Source: an uncultured Ruminococcus sp.
Lineage (GTDB): Bacteria > Bacillota > Clostridia > Oscillospirales > Ruminococcaceae
Direction: 5' to 3'
NCBI GenBank assembly: GCA_947627175.1
Contig: CANQVA010000005.1
Span: 100,831-164,830, forward strand
DNA length: 64,000 bases
This document shows, in pieces, positions 35,213 through 43,128 of this stretch. A program made the position numbers and the translations under genes. Numbering within the stretch: the first letter of the stretch is position 1; every line of letters starts with the position of its first letter. Below the pieces are notes generated by a model. It saw nothing but the letters and a program-made list of their open reading frames with translations, had not been told where the DNA came from and made no database searches.

Positions 35213-36889
35213 TTAATCAGAGTATGCCATTTCTATTTTCTGCCTTACAGCATCTATATTGAAATTCGTTGATATGTTAATTGAATATTTATTGAGATAT
35301 GTTATTTCCCCGTTATTGTATACTTTTTTGTCTATACGGTCAATAATTTCCATCTGACTTTCCTCTGCAATTCCAATCTGTCCGAATTTAGCGGAATATC
35401 TTGAAAGAAGTGTAAGAAGTGTCTGACATACTCTTGCATTTACTACTTCATTTGGTTCATCTATATATTCAGCCATTTCTGAAATATTGTTCCACATATC
35501 ATTATAGAAATCGCTGTTATCAGTGCCTTCACGTTCTTTTCTGTCTATTTCTGCATAAAACTTTCCGATATTATAGAATATTACAGCACGGTCATATGAC
35601 TCGCTGTCCTGTATTCTGAAATTTTCATCATTCACAGCTTTTTCAAACCATTCATAAGACTTTGTTATTCTTGCATTTTCAAGTTCAAGGTCATCAAGAT
35701 TTGAATCAATCGGATAATAATAAAGCCAATAGGCGTTACCTATTTCATACATACAGCGTCCGTAATTGCTGTCTGTTTCTTTGATTGAATCAATGCTTTT
35801 TATTTCATTTATAATAAAATTGTCCTCATCAGAATCAAGTTTTTCATCATCAGTAAATGTTTCTATAAGTTTTGAATAAACATCATCTTTATTTGTATGG
35901 TCTATCTTTATAGCCTCTGCATAATTACCCTTATTTATATTTATGCTGTAGTTATTACTGTCATTTTCTTTACTGAGGGCATTTGACCTGTAAGCAGAAA
36001 AACCGGCTACAGAAAAACATACTACCGATACAGCAAATGAAAATGCTATATATTTCAGATTTGAATGCTTTTCAACACGGCATAAATCCTTATAAATCGC
36101 ATTGCATGATTTATAACGATTTTCGGGGGAATCTTCAACACATTTAAGTATAATTTTTTTCAGTTCAACATTTACGTTTTTATCAAAAATAAAACGTTCA
36201 TTTGAATATAATGCTCTTGTTTCGTTTGCGACTTTCTCCGGTTTTTTTCCGCAAAGCATATGATAAAATGTAGCACCTATATTAAAAATATCCGACCTCT
36301 TGTCAATATTGGGACTTTGTTCATATTGTTCACGTGAGGCATATTCAGGTGTATATCCCACAACGCCCGATTCATTTTTTATTGCTGTACCGAAATCTAT
36401 AAATTTAAGGTTAATGCTTTTTTTATGTATACCGTCCATAAGAGCATTACTCGGTTTAAGAACCATTATATTTTCCGGTTTCATATCGCTGTGTATTCTT
36501 CCTGTACGATGAAAAAATTCCATAAATGAGCAAATCTGCTTTGCCGATTCAATAAACATATCATACGGCATAGCACCTTTTTCAAGCATTTTGTCCATGT
36601 TCTCACCGTCAAGAAAATCCTGCACTATGTAAAAATTATACTTGTCATTAGGGATTGTTTCTATGATATTGGGGAGAAATTCATTTGACTTATCTTGTTT
36701 ATACAGTTCACTTATCAGCTTTGCTTCTTTTTTCGCAAGTTCATATACAGCGGAATTTTCCTTGCTTATCTGTTTTATGGCTCTTACGGCTCTTTCTGCT
36801 TTCAGGTCATATGCCTTATATACTATTGATGTACCGCCACGACCTATTTCTTTTTCTATTTCATAACGATTAGAAAGTATATTATACAT
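35213..36889 (-). CDS. Transmembrane Ser/Thr protein kinase with helical extracytoplasmic domain
   Basis: This Hanks-type kinase is 558 aa. The kinase domain (about 9-270) has a glycine loop GRGGTSIVYKA, catalytic Lys39 (AIKQI), HSDMKPEN in place of HRDxKPEN, and DFG in FIDFGTA, so it is probably active. A membrane helix at about 280-301 is followed by a 250-residue helical, TPR-like exterior domain, not the PASTA repeats of PknB/PrkC. The kinase-TM-helical layout resembles EssB/YukC, whose kinase domain is dead. The ATG at 36889 overlaps the phosphatase stop (TGATG) with GGAGG upstream. Confidence 0.9.
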   Translation of the reverse strand: MYNILSNRYEIEKEIGRGGTSIVYKAYDLKAERAVRAIKQISKENSAVYELAKKEAKLISELYKQDKSNEFLPNIIETIPNDKYNFYIVQDFLDGENMDKMLEKGAMPYDMFIESAKQICSFMEFFHRTGRIHSDMKPENIMVLKPSNALMDGIHKKSINLKFIDFGTAIKNESGVVGYTPEYASREQYEQSPNIDKRSDIFNIGATFYHMLCGKKPEKVANETRALYSNERFIFDKNVNVELKKIILKCVEDSPENRYKSCNAIYKDLCRVEKHSNLKYIAFSFAVSVVCFSVAGFSAYRSNALSKENDSNNYSININKGNYAEAIKIDHTNKDDVYSKLIETFTDDEKLDSDEDNFIINEIKSIDSIKETDSNYGRCMYEIGNAYWLYYYPIDSNLDDLELENARITKSYEWFEKAVNDENFRIQDSESYDRAVIFYNIGKFYAEIDRKEREGTDNSDFYNDMWNNISEMAEYIDEPNEVVNARVCQTLLTLLSRYSAKFGQIGIAEESQMEIIDRIDKKVYNNGEITYLNKYSINISTNFNIDAVRQKIEMAYSD

Positions 36890-37677
36890 CAAACATCAGC
36901 CTCCTTTGTATATTTCAATGCTAACGCTGTTATATTGTCACTTTCTTTTCGCTGAATATTAAGTCCCAGCAGATGCTCAAGATTTGATTTAAGGGAATTG
37001 TTATCTGTATTTATATCCGGGCTTAAATATATTGATATTTCATCTTCTGTTATCATTTTTCTGAAACCGTCCGAACATATCATATATATACAGTCTGTTT
37101 CCGGCTGTTGTATTATAAAATCATATATTCTGTTTTTGGACGCAACACCTATACAATTAGTTATTTGGTTCTGTCTTTTGTCTGTGCGTGCCTGTTCTTC
37201 CGAAATAATGCCACGCCGTACTTCTTCCGCAACGACTGAATGATCCATAGTGACAATTTCAAGGTGGTCAGAAAAAATTTTATACAGTCTTGTATCTCCG
37301 ACATGGGCTGTAAGAGTGATATTTAAAACAGGGTCTATTAAAAGCGATGTGAGAGTTGTTCCCATAGCTTTACCTTTTTCTGTATTATCTATTATATCAT
37401 CATTAAGACGGTGCAGACATTCGTCAAGGCTCTGTCTTATTTCAAGAACACTTCCCCCGCTTCTGATAATTGCCGGGTATTCTTTTTCAAACCATTCCGA
37501 AATACCTGATATTACAAATGAACTTGCTTTTTCACCGCCATAAAGACCGCCCATTCCGTCACATACGGCAGAAAATAATATTTCATGGTTTTTATATTTT
37601 GCAATCTTTATCATCAATGCATCCTGATTTACAGTTTTAACGATTCCTTCTGTTGTTACATAAGAAAAATTGTACAT
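36889..37677 (-). CDS. PP2C-type Ser/Thr protein phosphatase
   Basis: This soluble metal-dependent phosphatase (262 aa from the ATG at 37677, with GGGAG upstream; another ATG is two codons earlier) has the family motifs in order: NQDAL, VCDGMGGLYGGE, AHVGDTRLY, MDHSV, MICSDGFRK and SDNITALALK. All metal-binding aspartates are present. It directly precedes and overlaps the kinase gene, so the two form a kinase/phosphatase pair reversing phosphorylation of the FHA partners and threonine-repeat protein of the same operon. Confidence 0.93.
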   Translation of the reverse strand: MYNFSYVTTEGIVKTVNQDALMIKIAKYKNHEILFSAVCDGMGGLYGGEKASSFVISGISEWFEKEYPAIIRSGGSVLEIRQSLDECLHRLNDDIIDNTEKGKAMGTTLTSLLIDPVLNITLTAHVGDTRLYKIFSDHLEIVTMDHSVVAEEVRRGIISEEQARTDKRQNQITNCIGVASKNRIYDFIIQQPETDCIYMICSDGFRKMITEDEISIYLSPDINTDNNSLKSNLEHLLGLNIQRKESDNITALALKYTKEADV

Positions 37678-37691
37678 AATCATTCTCCCAA

Positions 37692-39221
37692 TCAGTTTTC
37701 AATAATAAATGTATATTTTTCTGCATTTATAAATAGTGAACAGCCTGAGAATATTTCTTTCTTCATTCCTGTAAGTATATCAACGTTTTCAAGTTTAAGG
37801 GAATAACAGTCAATATTTTCAATAAACGGAACTGTCCTGTTATTGATAGTTTCCATAGAAAATACTACTCCGTGAATAGAATCATCTGTAAAAGGATACT
37901 GCATTACCCTGAGTGTGTTGTTATCAGAAACCCTTATAATATAGGCAACAGCTCTTGCTTCCTGTGGCTGTGAAACTACGACTGTATGATTTGTGTTATT
38001 CTGATGTGGTTGTATTATAACGGTATGCTGTGGTACGGGGTCAGGTTTTTTTACTGTATGAAAAGTATAGCAAGTACGGTAAAAATAAATTCTGTCCCCA
38101 TCATTCAGCGGTACACTTGAAGTAATTCGTTCATTGAAATTTTCATTAAGGAAAGTGCCGTTACTGTCAAGCCAATTTGAAAGATAATAAATATTGTATT
38201 CTTTTTTTATTTTTGCGTGTTTTCCTGAAACGGTTGGTTCATCTATAACAAGTGATTTAGGCTCTACTCTTCCTATAGTAAAAGGGTTATCATCAATGTA
38301 TATTTTCTTTCCGTTTGGGTCAATAAGATATGCGTCAAACATTTCATCTAAAAATTCACTCGGCTGTTCTTCCGTCTTTTTTGGTTCATTCTTTTCAGGC
38401 GGAATAAATGTACCGCCTTCATAATGATGCTGATTTCCCGGAACGAAAGATTGTTGCTGATTATTATGATTTTCAGTCGGTCTTACCGTTTCAAACTGAC
38501 TTGATGAATCAGTATTTTCAGGCACATTGGTCTGCTGAATATTATGATTTACAGTTATTTGTTCATGTATATTGAATTTAGGGTCATTCACATAAACAAT
38601 ATTACTTGTACTTTTAGCTATCGGCTTATATTCTTTTGCAGGTTCAGCAGGTGCATTTTCATTGAAGAAATGCTGAAGTGAATCAGGAGAAAACGTCTGT
38701 GCCTTTGATTTCTTACCTTGAAAACGGCTGAGATATTCTTCATATTTGCCCATGTAGTTACCGTCTTTTATAATAACGTCCTTTGCACTTTTATGTATTT
38801 TCAACAGACATTCCGGAATATCCATACTTAACGGTCTTGGCGACTGAACAGGAACGAATGCCATAAGTATTTTTTTATTTACATTATGATAATACATATA
38901 TTTAGGGTCACATATAAGATTCTCAAACGGTAGGCTTGCAGACTTACAAAATGAGGCGATTTTTTGGATACCGGAAATAATATCAAAATACTGTTTCTGT
39001 TCAAGTCTTGTTTTTATATATTCTGACAGTGAAGTAAGACCGCTTATATCAAAACTTATTTTTGTTGCTATTCCGTTTTTGGTACAATTAGGAATAATGA
39101 AATACTCTTTATATGCTTCATTTTTGAACATATCCAACTGAGTATAACTTATTTTATCTTTTCTTCCAAGTGTGCATATAAGATAAGTATTATTCCCCGA
39201 AAATATGGTACGGAATCCCAT
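37692..39221 (-). CDS. DUF6382-like plus FHA domain protein, first gene of the secretion operon
   Basis: This is a 509-residue cytosolic protein. Residues 1-165 (MGFRTIFSGNNTYLIC start; LPFENLICDPKYMYYHNVNKKI) look like the N-terminal domain often fused to FHA in Clostridia. A Gln/Asn-rich linker follows, then an FHA domain at about 305-385 (FTIGRVEPKSLVI, PTVSGKHAKI, SNGTFLNE). Between FHA and the C-terminal beta region are HTVIIQPHQ and HTVVVSQPQ, which resemble the N-T-V-L repeats of the membrane protein two genes on. The ATG at 39221 has GCCTCC-complement GGAGGC nearby. A scaffold reading phospho-threonines is inferred. Confidence 0.85.
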   Translation of the reverse strand: MGFRTIFSGNNTYLICTLGRKDKISYTQLDMFKNEAYKEYFIIPNCTKNGIATKISFDISGLTSLSEYIKTRLEQKQYFDIISGIQKIASFCKSASLPFENLICDPKYMYYHNVNKKILMAFVPVQSPRPLSMDIPECLLKIHKSAKDVIIKDGNYMGKYEEYLSRFQGKKSKAQTFSPDSLQHFFNENAPAEPAKEYKPIAKSTSNIVYVNDPKFNIHEQITVNHNIQQTNVPENTDSSSQFETVRPTENHNNQQQSFVPGNQHHYEGGTFIPPEKNEPKKTEEQPSEFLDEMFDAYLIDPNGKKIYIDDNPFTIGRVEPKSLVIDEPTVSGKHAKIKKEYNIYYLSNWLDSNGTFLNENFNERITSSVPLNDGDRIYFYRTCYTFHTVKKPDPVPQHTVIIQPHQNNTNHTVVVSQPQEARAVAYIIRVSDNNTLRVMQYPFTDDSIHGVVFSMETINNRTVPFIENIDCYSLKLENVDILTGMKKEIFSGCSLFINAEKYTFIIEN

Positions 39222-39322
39222 TATAATATAGCCTCCTTTATTAAAAAAATATAAGTTCATCACCATTATATCACGATTTTTTCAAAAATCAATAGTTTTT
39301 TAGTTATTTTGTATAAATAACT

Positions 39323-39344
39323 AAAAAAAAAAAAAAAAAAAAAA
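39323..39344. repeat. 22-base poly-A tract upstream of the secretion operon promoter
   Basis: Twenty-two consecutive A residues on the plus strand adjoin an AT palindrome and lie about 35-55 bases upstream of the operon -35 element. Such a homopolymer is prone to slippage. Variation in its length could alter promoter spacing to upstream factors; this is inference. Confidence 0.85.
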
Positions 39345-39475
39345 GTTGCTTATGCAAAATAAACTGAAAAACAAAATAATTATACAAAATATAATATATA
39401 AATTTAAAAAAATTTAATATATTATAAATATATGAGCAGGTTATCCGACATTTTCATTAAAAAATTCAAATATAC

Positions 39476-39504
39476 TTGACATAGAAATATTTTTATGATA
39501 TTAT
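39476..39504 (+). promoter_or_regulatory. Promoter of the Thr-rich lipoprotein gene
   Basis: TTGACA (39476-39481) and TATTAT (39499-39504) are 17 bases apart. An inverted repeat, AACGGTAC and GTACCGTT (about 39508-39533), begins at the expected transcript start. It could be an operator or a 5' RNA hairpin. Confidence 0.78.
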
Positions 39505-39567
39505 TAAAACGGTACAAAAAGAAAGTACCGTTTGAAAAGTTAATATATGAAAAGCAAGGAGTAAATA

Positions 39568-40158
39568 ATGAAAAAATATTTATCAATTCTTTGTGCGTTG
39601 CTTGTAATGGCATCATTTGTTTCATGCGGAGATAGTGGTGATGATTCTGAAATATCAATAAACACTGTTTCAGAATCAACTACCGAAGAAACGACAGCTG
39701 AAGAAACAACTACAGAAGAAACAGAACCAGAAACAACAACAGAAAAAACAACTGAACCTGTGACTGAAAATACAACCGAAGAAGTTAGTGAAAATGTCGA
39801 AACAGAAGAAATAATACAAACAGAAACGGAAACAGAAGAAGTGACAGAACTTATAACAGAACCCATAACAGAAGAAGAAACTCAACCCGTAACTGAACTA
39901 CTGACAGAAATAATCGAAACACAACCGCCTGTTGTTGAAACTCTACCTCCACCACAACCGACTACTCTGCACTTCATTTTAAATCTTGAAACAAATTGTA
40001 TACATATCAATTCCGGCTGTACTGCTGCACAAGCAATTCTTCCCGAAAATCGTGCTGAAATTGATATATCGGAAAGTGATTTGGGAAGTTATTATCAAAC
40101 TTATTGGGCTTGTGGAAGATGTTCAAAAATCTATTCTGACATACTCCCAAAGTTTTAA
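39568..40158 (+). CDS. Thr/Glu-rich lipoprotein with C-terminal Cys/His metal-binding-like domain
   Basis: This 196-residue exported lipoprotein has lipobox VSCG (Cys about 20). A long Thr/Glu/Pro stalk follows (about 35-130), built of TTEET and TEPVTE units. The C-terminal domain (about 135-190) has FILNLETNCIHINSGC, ILPENRAEI and YWACGRC. This pattern recalls the small domain seen in other Firmicute exported proteins as a VLNTNT...FH...C...CGxC unit, likely binding metal. AAGGAG precedes the ATG. Function unknown; the stalk would hold the domain away from the membrane. Confidence 0.75.
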   Translation: MKKYLSILCALLVMASFVSCGDSGDDSEISINTVSESTTEETTAEETTTEETEPETTTEKTTEPVTENTTEEVSENVETEEIIQTETETEEVTELITEPITEEETQPVTELLTEIIETQPPVVETLPPPQPTTLHFILNLETNCIHINSGCTAAQAILPENRAEIDISESDLGSYYQTYWACGRCSKIYSDILPKF

Positions 40159-40171
40159 TTATAAGACTAAA

Positions 40172-40219
40172 AAAACCGCTGTACATTGCGTTTTCGGCAG
40201 TATACAGCGGTATTATTAT
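40172..40219. terminator. Bidirectional terminator between lipoprotein and Fic genes
   Basis: ACCGCTGTA (40175-40183) and TACAGCGGT (40203-40211) form the stem. The minus-strand product has a strong U-run (complement of AAAAAAA), so it mainly ends the Fic transcript; the plus-side tail is weak. It is part of the repeat shared with 17065-17125. Confidence 0.8.
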
Positions 40220-40235
40220 GTTTCAATAAGTCTGA
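40176..40235 (+). repeat. Dispersed repeat, copy B
   Basis: This is the counterpart of 17065-17125, including GCAGTATACAGCGGT and ATGTTTCAATAAGTCTGA. In both places the repeat lies to the left of lysin-derived sequence. Here a Fic gene intervenes, so the two loci share order but not spacing. Confidence 0.75.
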
Positions 40236-40253
40236 TTTGACAGATGCAATATA

Positions 40254-41306
40254 TTATTCAGCATCACTTCTTGTATAGAATGTGTTGCGTCCTGTGCCGT
40301 GCCTGATTAGTATTCCCTTTTCCACAAGCTGTTTTATTGCATTTTCTACTGATGCTTTGCTTAACGTGGGACAAAGTTCCATTATATTGTTTTTTGTAAA
40401 TTTACCAATTTTCCGATAAACTGCCCGCCGTACTGTTTCAATAGCAGGAAGTTTTTCTTCAACGAGTTCTACACGTTCTTCAAAGTCACGGTATGCTGAA
40501 AGAATAGTTTTCAACAGATATTTAATAAATGGTGTAGGGTCTTCCGCATTTTCATGCCAGCCTTGCTGACACTGTTCCAGAACGTCATAATAGATACTTT
40601 TATTTTTGGCAATCTTACTTTCCAATGAAATATACCTGCCTATTACATAACCTGACCGATACAACAGCAGTGTTGTCAGCAACCGGCTCATTCTTCCGTT
40701 GCCGTCATTGAATGGATGAATACAAAGAAAATCATGAATAAACACCGGAATCAAAAGCAGTGTATCAATTTCCTGTGTATCTGTCATATAGTTATAGCTT
40801 TCACAAATTGATTCAATTGCAGCAGGTGTTTCATAAGGGGCAAGCGGTGTAAACAACACAAATTCCCATCCGTCTGCATTTGTAGCACTTATATAATTTT
40901 GCGTATTCTTAAACACACCGCCGGTGCCTTTGTGGGAATATTGATACAAATCACGATGCAATTGCAGAATATAATTCGGTCTTATCGGAATATATTCGTA
41001 ATTTTCGTGTATTGTATTCAGAACATCACGATACCCCATAATTTCTTCTTCATCACGGTTGCGGGGAGTTGTTTTTTCAGCCATAAGCTGTTTCAATCGT
41101 GTATTCGTTGTACGGATACCTTCAATTTCATTGGAAGACTCTGTGCTTTGGATTTTTGCAATCTCAATCAGGCGATGTAACTCAGCAGGTTTTTGTCTGA
41201 TATAAAGTTCCTGACGACCTTTGCATTCATGAATCTGTGCTACGAGACCTAAAATTTCACTGTCCCATGAACGGCTTGCAAGATGTTTATAATCAAATAT
41301 TCGCAT
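40254..41306 (-). CDS. Fic family protein (AMPylase-type), self-inhibited class II
   Basis: Fic enzymes transfer AMP or similar groups from nucleotides to protein hydroxyls. This 350-residue protein has the core motif HPFNDGNGRMSR near residue 195, a flap region (KNTQNYI) and an N-terminal inhibitory helix with S58-x-x-x-E62-G63 in SSNEIEGI. That makes it a class II Fic, inhibited in cis. A C-terminal winged helix (about 290-345, LSKASVENAIKQLVEKG) suggests DNA binding. AAGGAG precedes the ATG. No Fic antitoxin gene is adjacent, as expected for class II. The target is unknown. Confidence 0.93.
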   Translation of the reverse strand: MRIFDYKHLASRSWDSEILGLVAQIHECKGRQELYIRQKPAELHRLIEIAKIQSTESSNEIEGIRTTNTRLKQLMAEKTTPRNRDEEEIMGYRDVLNTIHENYEYIPIRPNYILQLHRDLYQYSHKGTGGVFKNTQNYISATNADGWEFVLFTPLAPYETPAAIESICESYNYMTDTQEIDTLLLIPVFIHDFLCIHPFNDGNGRMSRLLTTLLLYRSGYVIGRYISLESKIAKNKSIYYDVLEQCQQGWHENAEDPTPFIKYLLKTILSAYRDFEERVELVEEKLPAIETVRRAVYRKIGKFTKNNIMELCPTLSKASVENAIKQLVEKGILIRHGTGRNTFYTRSDAE

Positions 41307-41362
41307 AATCTCACGCTCCTTTCTCCTAATTATAAATTATTTCAGGTGAAAAATCAAGCTGA

Positions 41363-42547
41363 TTATTTTATCTTGCTGTCGATGCTTGCAACGTGGTCTA
41401 AAATCTTTTCAAGGGTATTTTTTTCGGGTTGATTATCAGATTTTGAAAAGCCGTTCAGCCCGATATTTTTAATAATTGTCGGATAGTCTTTGTAAGCATA
41501 ATCCAAATCAACATCGCCTGAAATTCCGTCAATGCGTCCTGTCCATGAATATTGCCACAAGCCGTAGTTGCCTGAATAGTCAGTATTTTCTATGCCGACG
41601 TGTGAAAGAAAAGTATCATACTTGTTTTTTATGTCTGAAGTTATATTATTTTCAAAAGCATTTTTAAAGCTGTAAATTGCCGTATAATAGCCGTTTTTTT
41701 CTATTTCGGAACAGAAAGCATCACACAATTCAGAGGCGTTTGCAAGGCTTAATTTTTCCTCAATGTCAAAAGCTACAGGATATTCAAATAACTTTCCGTC
41801 AAGTACTTTTAGAAATACATACGCTTCTTGTTTTGCTTCATCGGCGGTTGTGGCGTAAGAATACCAGTAAGCACCAACAGGAATATTAAGCCGTTTGCAT
41901 TCGCTGTAATTACGTTCAAATTGCTTGTCAATCTGACTGTTCTCTTTTCCATAGCCCGCACGGAGAATTGCAAAGTCAACTGATGTTTTTACTTTGTCCC
42001 AGTCGATTATACCCTGATGTTCTGATACGTCGATACCACGGGCAACAATTGAATTATTTTTTGAATTATTTTCGGAAACTTTCGGAATGTCATAATATTT
42101 ATAAAAATCATCTGTTACAGAATAAGAAGAAGTTTTCACTTCATCGCCTTTCCAGAAGTTTTCCGTTCTGACATCAACGTGTGTTGCGGTGTATGTACTG
42201 TCAATATTTGCGATACCGCCGAAACCAGCATCTTGTGCGGCACAGCATACTTTTTTTGATGATATTATTTTTCCTGATTTATCATAACACACTATATCAG
42301 CGGCATAGCCTTTAGTGTGAAAATCATTTGCCGAACCGCCGACATTCATGCTATGTGTCGGGCAACGATAACCTGAATTGACAATAATTTTTGAGCAGTT
42401 TAGCTTTTCAAAAAGCAGTTCCAATTTTTTAGGTAATTCAGGGTTTATTATTGTGTCATGAGTTTCACCGCATTTACAGCGAAATTCCGAAACGCTGAAA
42501 TGTTCCGTAATCATAGAATTATCATTATATTTATAAGTATTTGTCAT
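41363..42547 (-). CDS. Bifunctional phage-type lysin: M15 peptidase plus GH25 muramidase
   Basis: This 394-residue wall-degrading enzyme has an N-terminal M15 (D,D-carboxypeptidase-like) domain (about 10-130; SGYRCPTHSMNVGG, DFHTKGYAADI, ATHVDVR as zinc-binding region). A GH25 lysozyme domain follows (about 165-365; GIDVSEHQG, FDIEEK). A short helical tail, LEKILDHVASIDSKIK, ends it. There is no signal peptide, so export relies on the holin encoded immediately upstream with ATGA overlap. No phage structural genes are nearby. A decayed relative is at 17207-17269. Confidence 0.92.
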   Translation of the reverse strand: MTNTYKYNDNSMITEHFSVSEFRCKCGETHDTIINPELPKKLELLFEKLNCSKIIVNSGYRCPTHSMNVGGSANDFHTKGYAADIVCYDKSGKIISSKKVCCAAQDAGFGGIANIDSTYTATHVDVRTENFWKGDEVKTSSYSVTDDFYKYYDIPKVSENNSKNNSIVARGIDVSEHQGIIDWDKVKTSVDFAILRAGYGKENSQIDKQFERNYSECKRLNIPVGAYWYSYATTADEAKQEAYVFLKVLDGKLFEYPVAFDIEEKLSLANASELCDAFCSEIEKNGYYTAIYSFKNAFENNITSDIKNKYDTFLSHVGIENTDYSGNYGLWQYSWTGRIDGISGDVDLDYAYKDYPTIIKNIGLNGFSKSDNQPEKNTLEKILDHVASIDSKIK

Positions 42548-42945
42548 ATTTTTTTATCCTCCTCATTTTTAAGTTGTGCAAGCACATCAACCAATTTTTT
42601 CGGCAATGGCAGACCGATTTTTCCGGCATTTTCAAGAATAGAAATTCCCTCATTTGCAAGATAAAAACCAATTACAGCAGAACGGAAAACAGCACTGTCG
42701 CCAATAATATAAGTGTCAAGAATATGACCAACAGCGACGAGTGTCATTATAAAGACTTTTTTTGCAATGCCTTTAAATCCGATTGATGACGATATATTTT
42801 TATCAATATACGCCGAAATAAGCCCGGTTATATAGTCCATTGCCATAAATGCAATAAGTGCATAAATAAGACCGTCAAGCTGTCCCCATAGAAAACCACA
42901 GACGGCAAATACGCTTGCCGAAAATTTTTGTAAAAGTTTATCCAT
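42544..42945 (-). CDS. Phage holin / toxin-secretion holin family protein
   Basis: This 133-residue membrane protein has three hydrophobic segments (about 8-27, 28-50 and 63-100). The FMAMDYITGLISAY / SSSIGFKGIAKKV signature is typical of the TcdE-like class of holins. The C-terminus is charged. AAGGAG precedes the ATG. It forms a two-gene lysis cassette with the overlapping lysin. In Clostridia such pairs can serve toxin release as well as phage lysis. Confidence 0.9.
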   Translation of the reverse strand: MDKLLQKFSASVFAVCGFLWGQLDGLIYALIAFMAMDYITGLISAYIDKNISSSIGFKGIAKKVFIMTLVAVGHILDTYIIGDSAVFRSAVIGFYLANEGISILENAGKIGLPLPKKLVDVLAQLKNEEDKKI

Positions 42946-42981
42946 TTATTCATCGCTCCTTTTTTGTGTGAGTGTATCCGC

Positions 42982-43011
42982 ATAATAGGGCAAAAAAGCA
43001 CGTTTTTTCAA
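42982..43011 (-). promoter_or_regulatory. Promoter of the holin-lysin cassette
   Basis: Minus-strand TTGAAA (43006-43011) and TATTAT (42982-42987) are 18 bases apart, with the holin ATG about 37 bases further. It gives the cassette its own expression without any phage late gene. Confidence 0.6.
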
Positions 43012-43076
43012 TGTTTAACCATTGAATAACGAATAAAATTTACAAAAAATTTACAATAATAATGCAGGCAATAATT

Positions 43077-43104
43077 TTGAATATCCGAAAAAATATGGTA
43101 TAAT
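43077..43104 (+). promoter_or_regulatory. Promoter of the Xer-type recombinase gene
   Basis: TTGAAT (43077-43082), a 16-base spacer and TATAAT (43099-43104) lie 24 bases before the recombinase ATG. Confidence 0.65.
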
Positions 43105-43128
43105 ATATAACGGAATGAGGTGAAAAAA

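Larger units (their letters stand above)
39222..39567. other. Intergenic control region between the secretion operon and a lipoprotein gene
   Basis: About 345 AT-rich bases hold divergent promoters. On the minus strand a TATAAT with a TTGATT/ATTGAT -35 (about 39266-39290) serves the secretion operon. An AT palindrome with arms TTTTTAGTTATTT and AAATAACTAAAAA (about 39297-39327) and a 22-base poly-A tract (39323-39344) lie just upstream. On the plus side are TTGACA/TATTAT (39476-39504) and a hairpin (39509-39531). No small gene is evident. Confidence 0.7.

Noticed and set aside
39540..39885. Two Ser/Phe/Cys-rich minus-strand frames opposite the Thr-rich lipoprotein
   Set aside because: They are complements of the repetitive Thr/Glu codons; the plus-strand gene has a promoter, ribosome binding site and lipobox.
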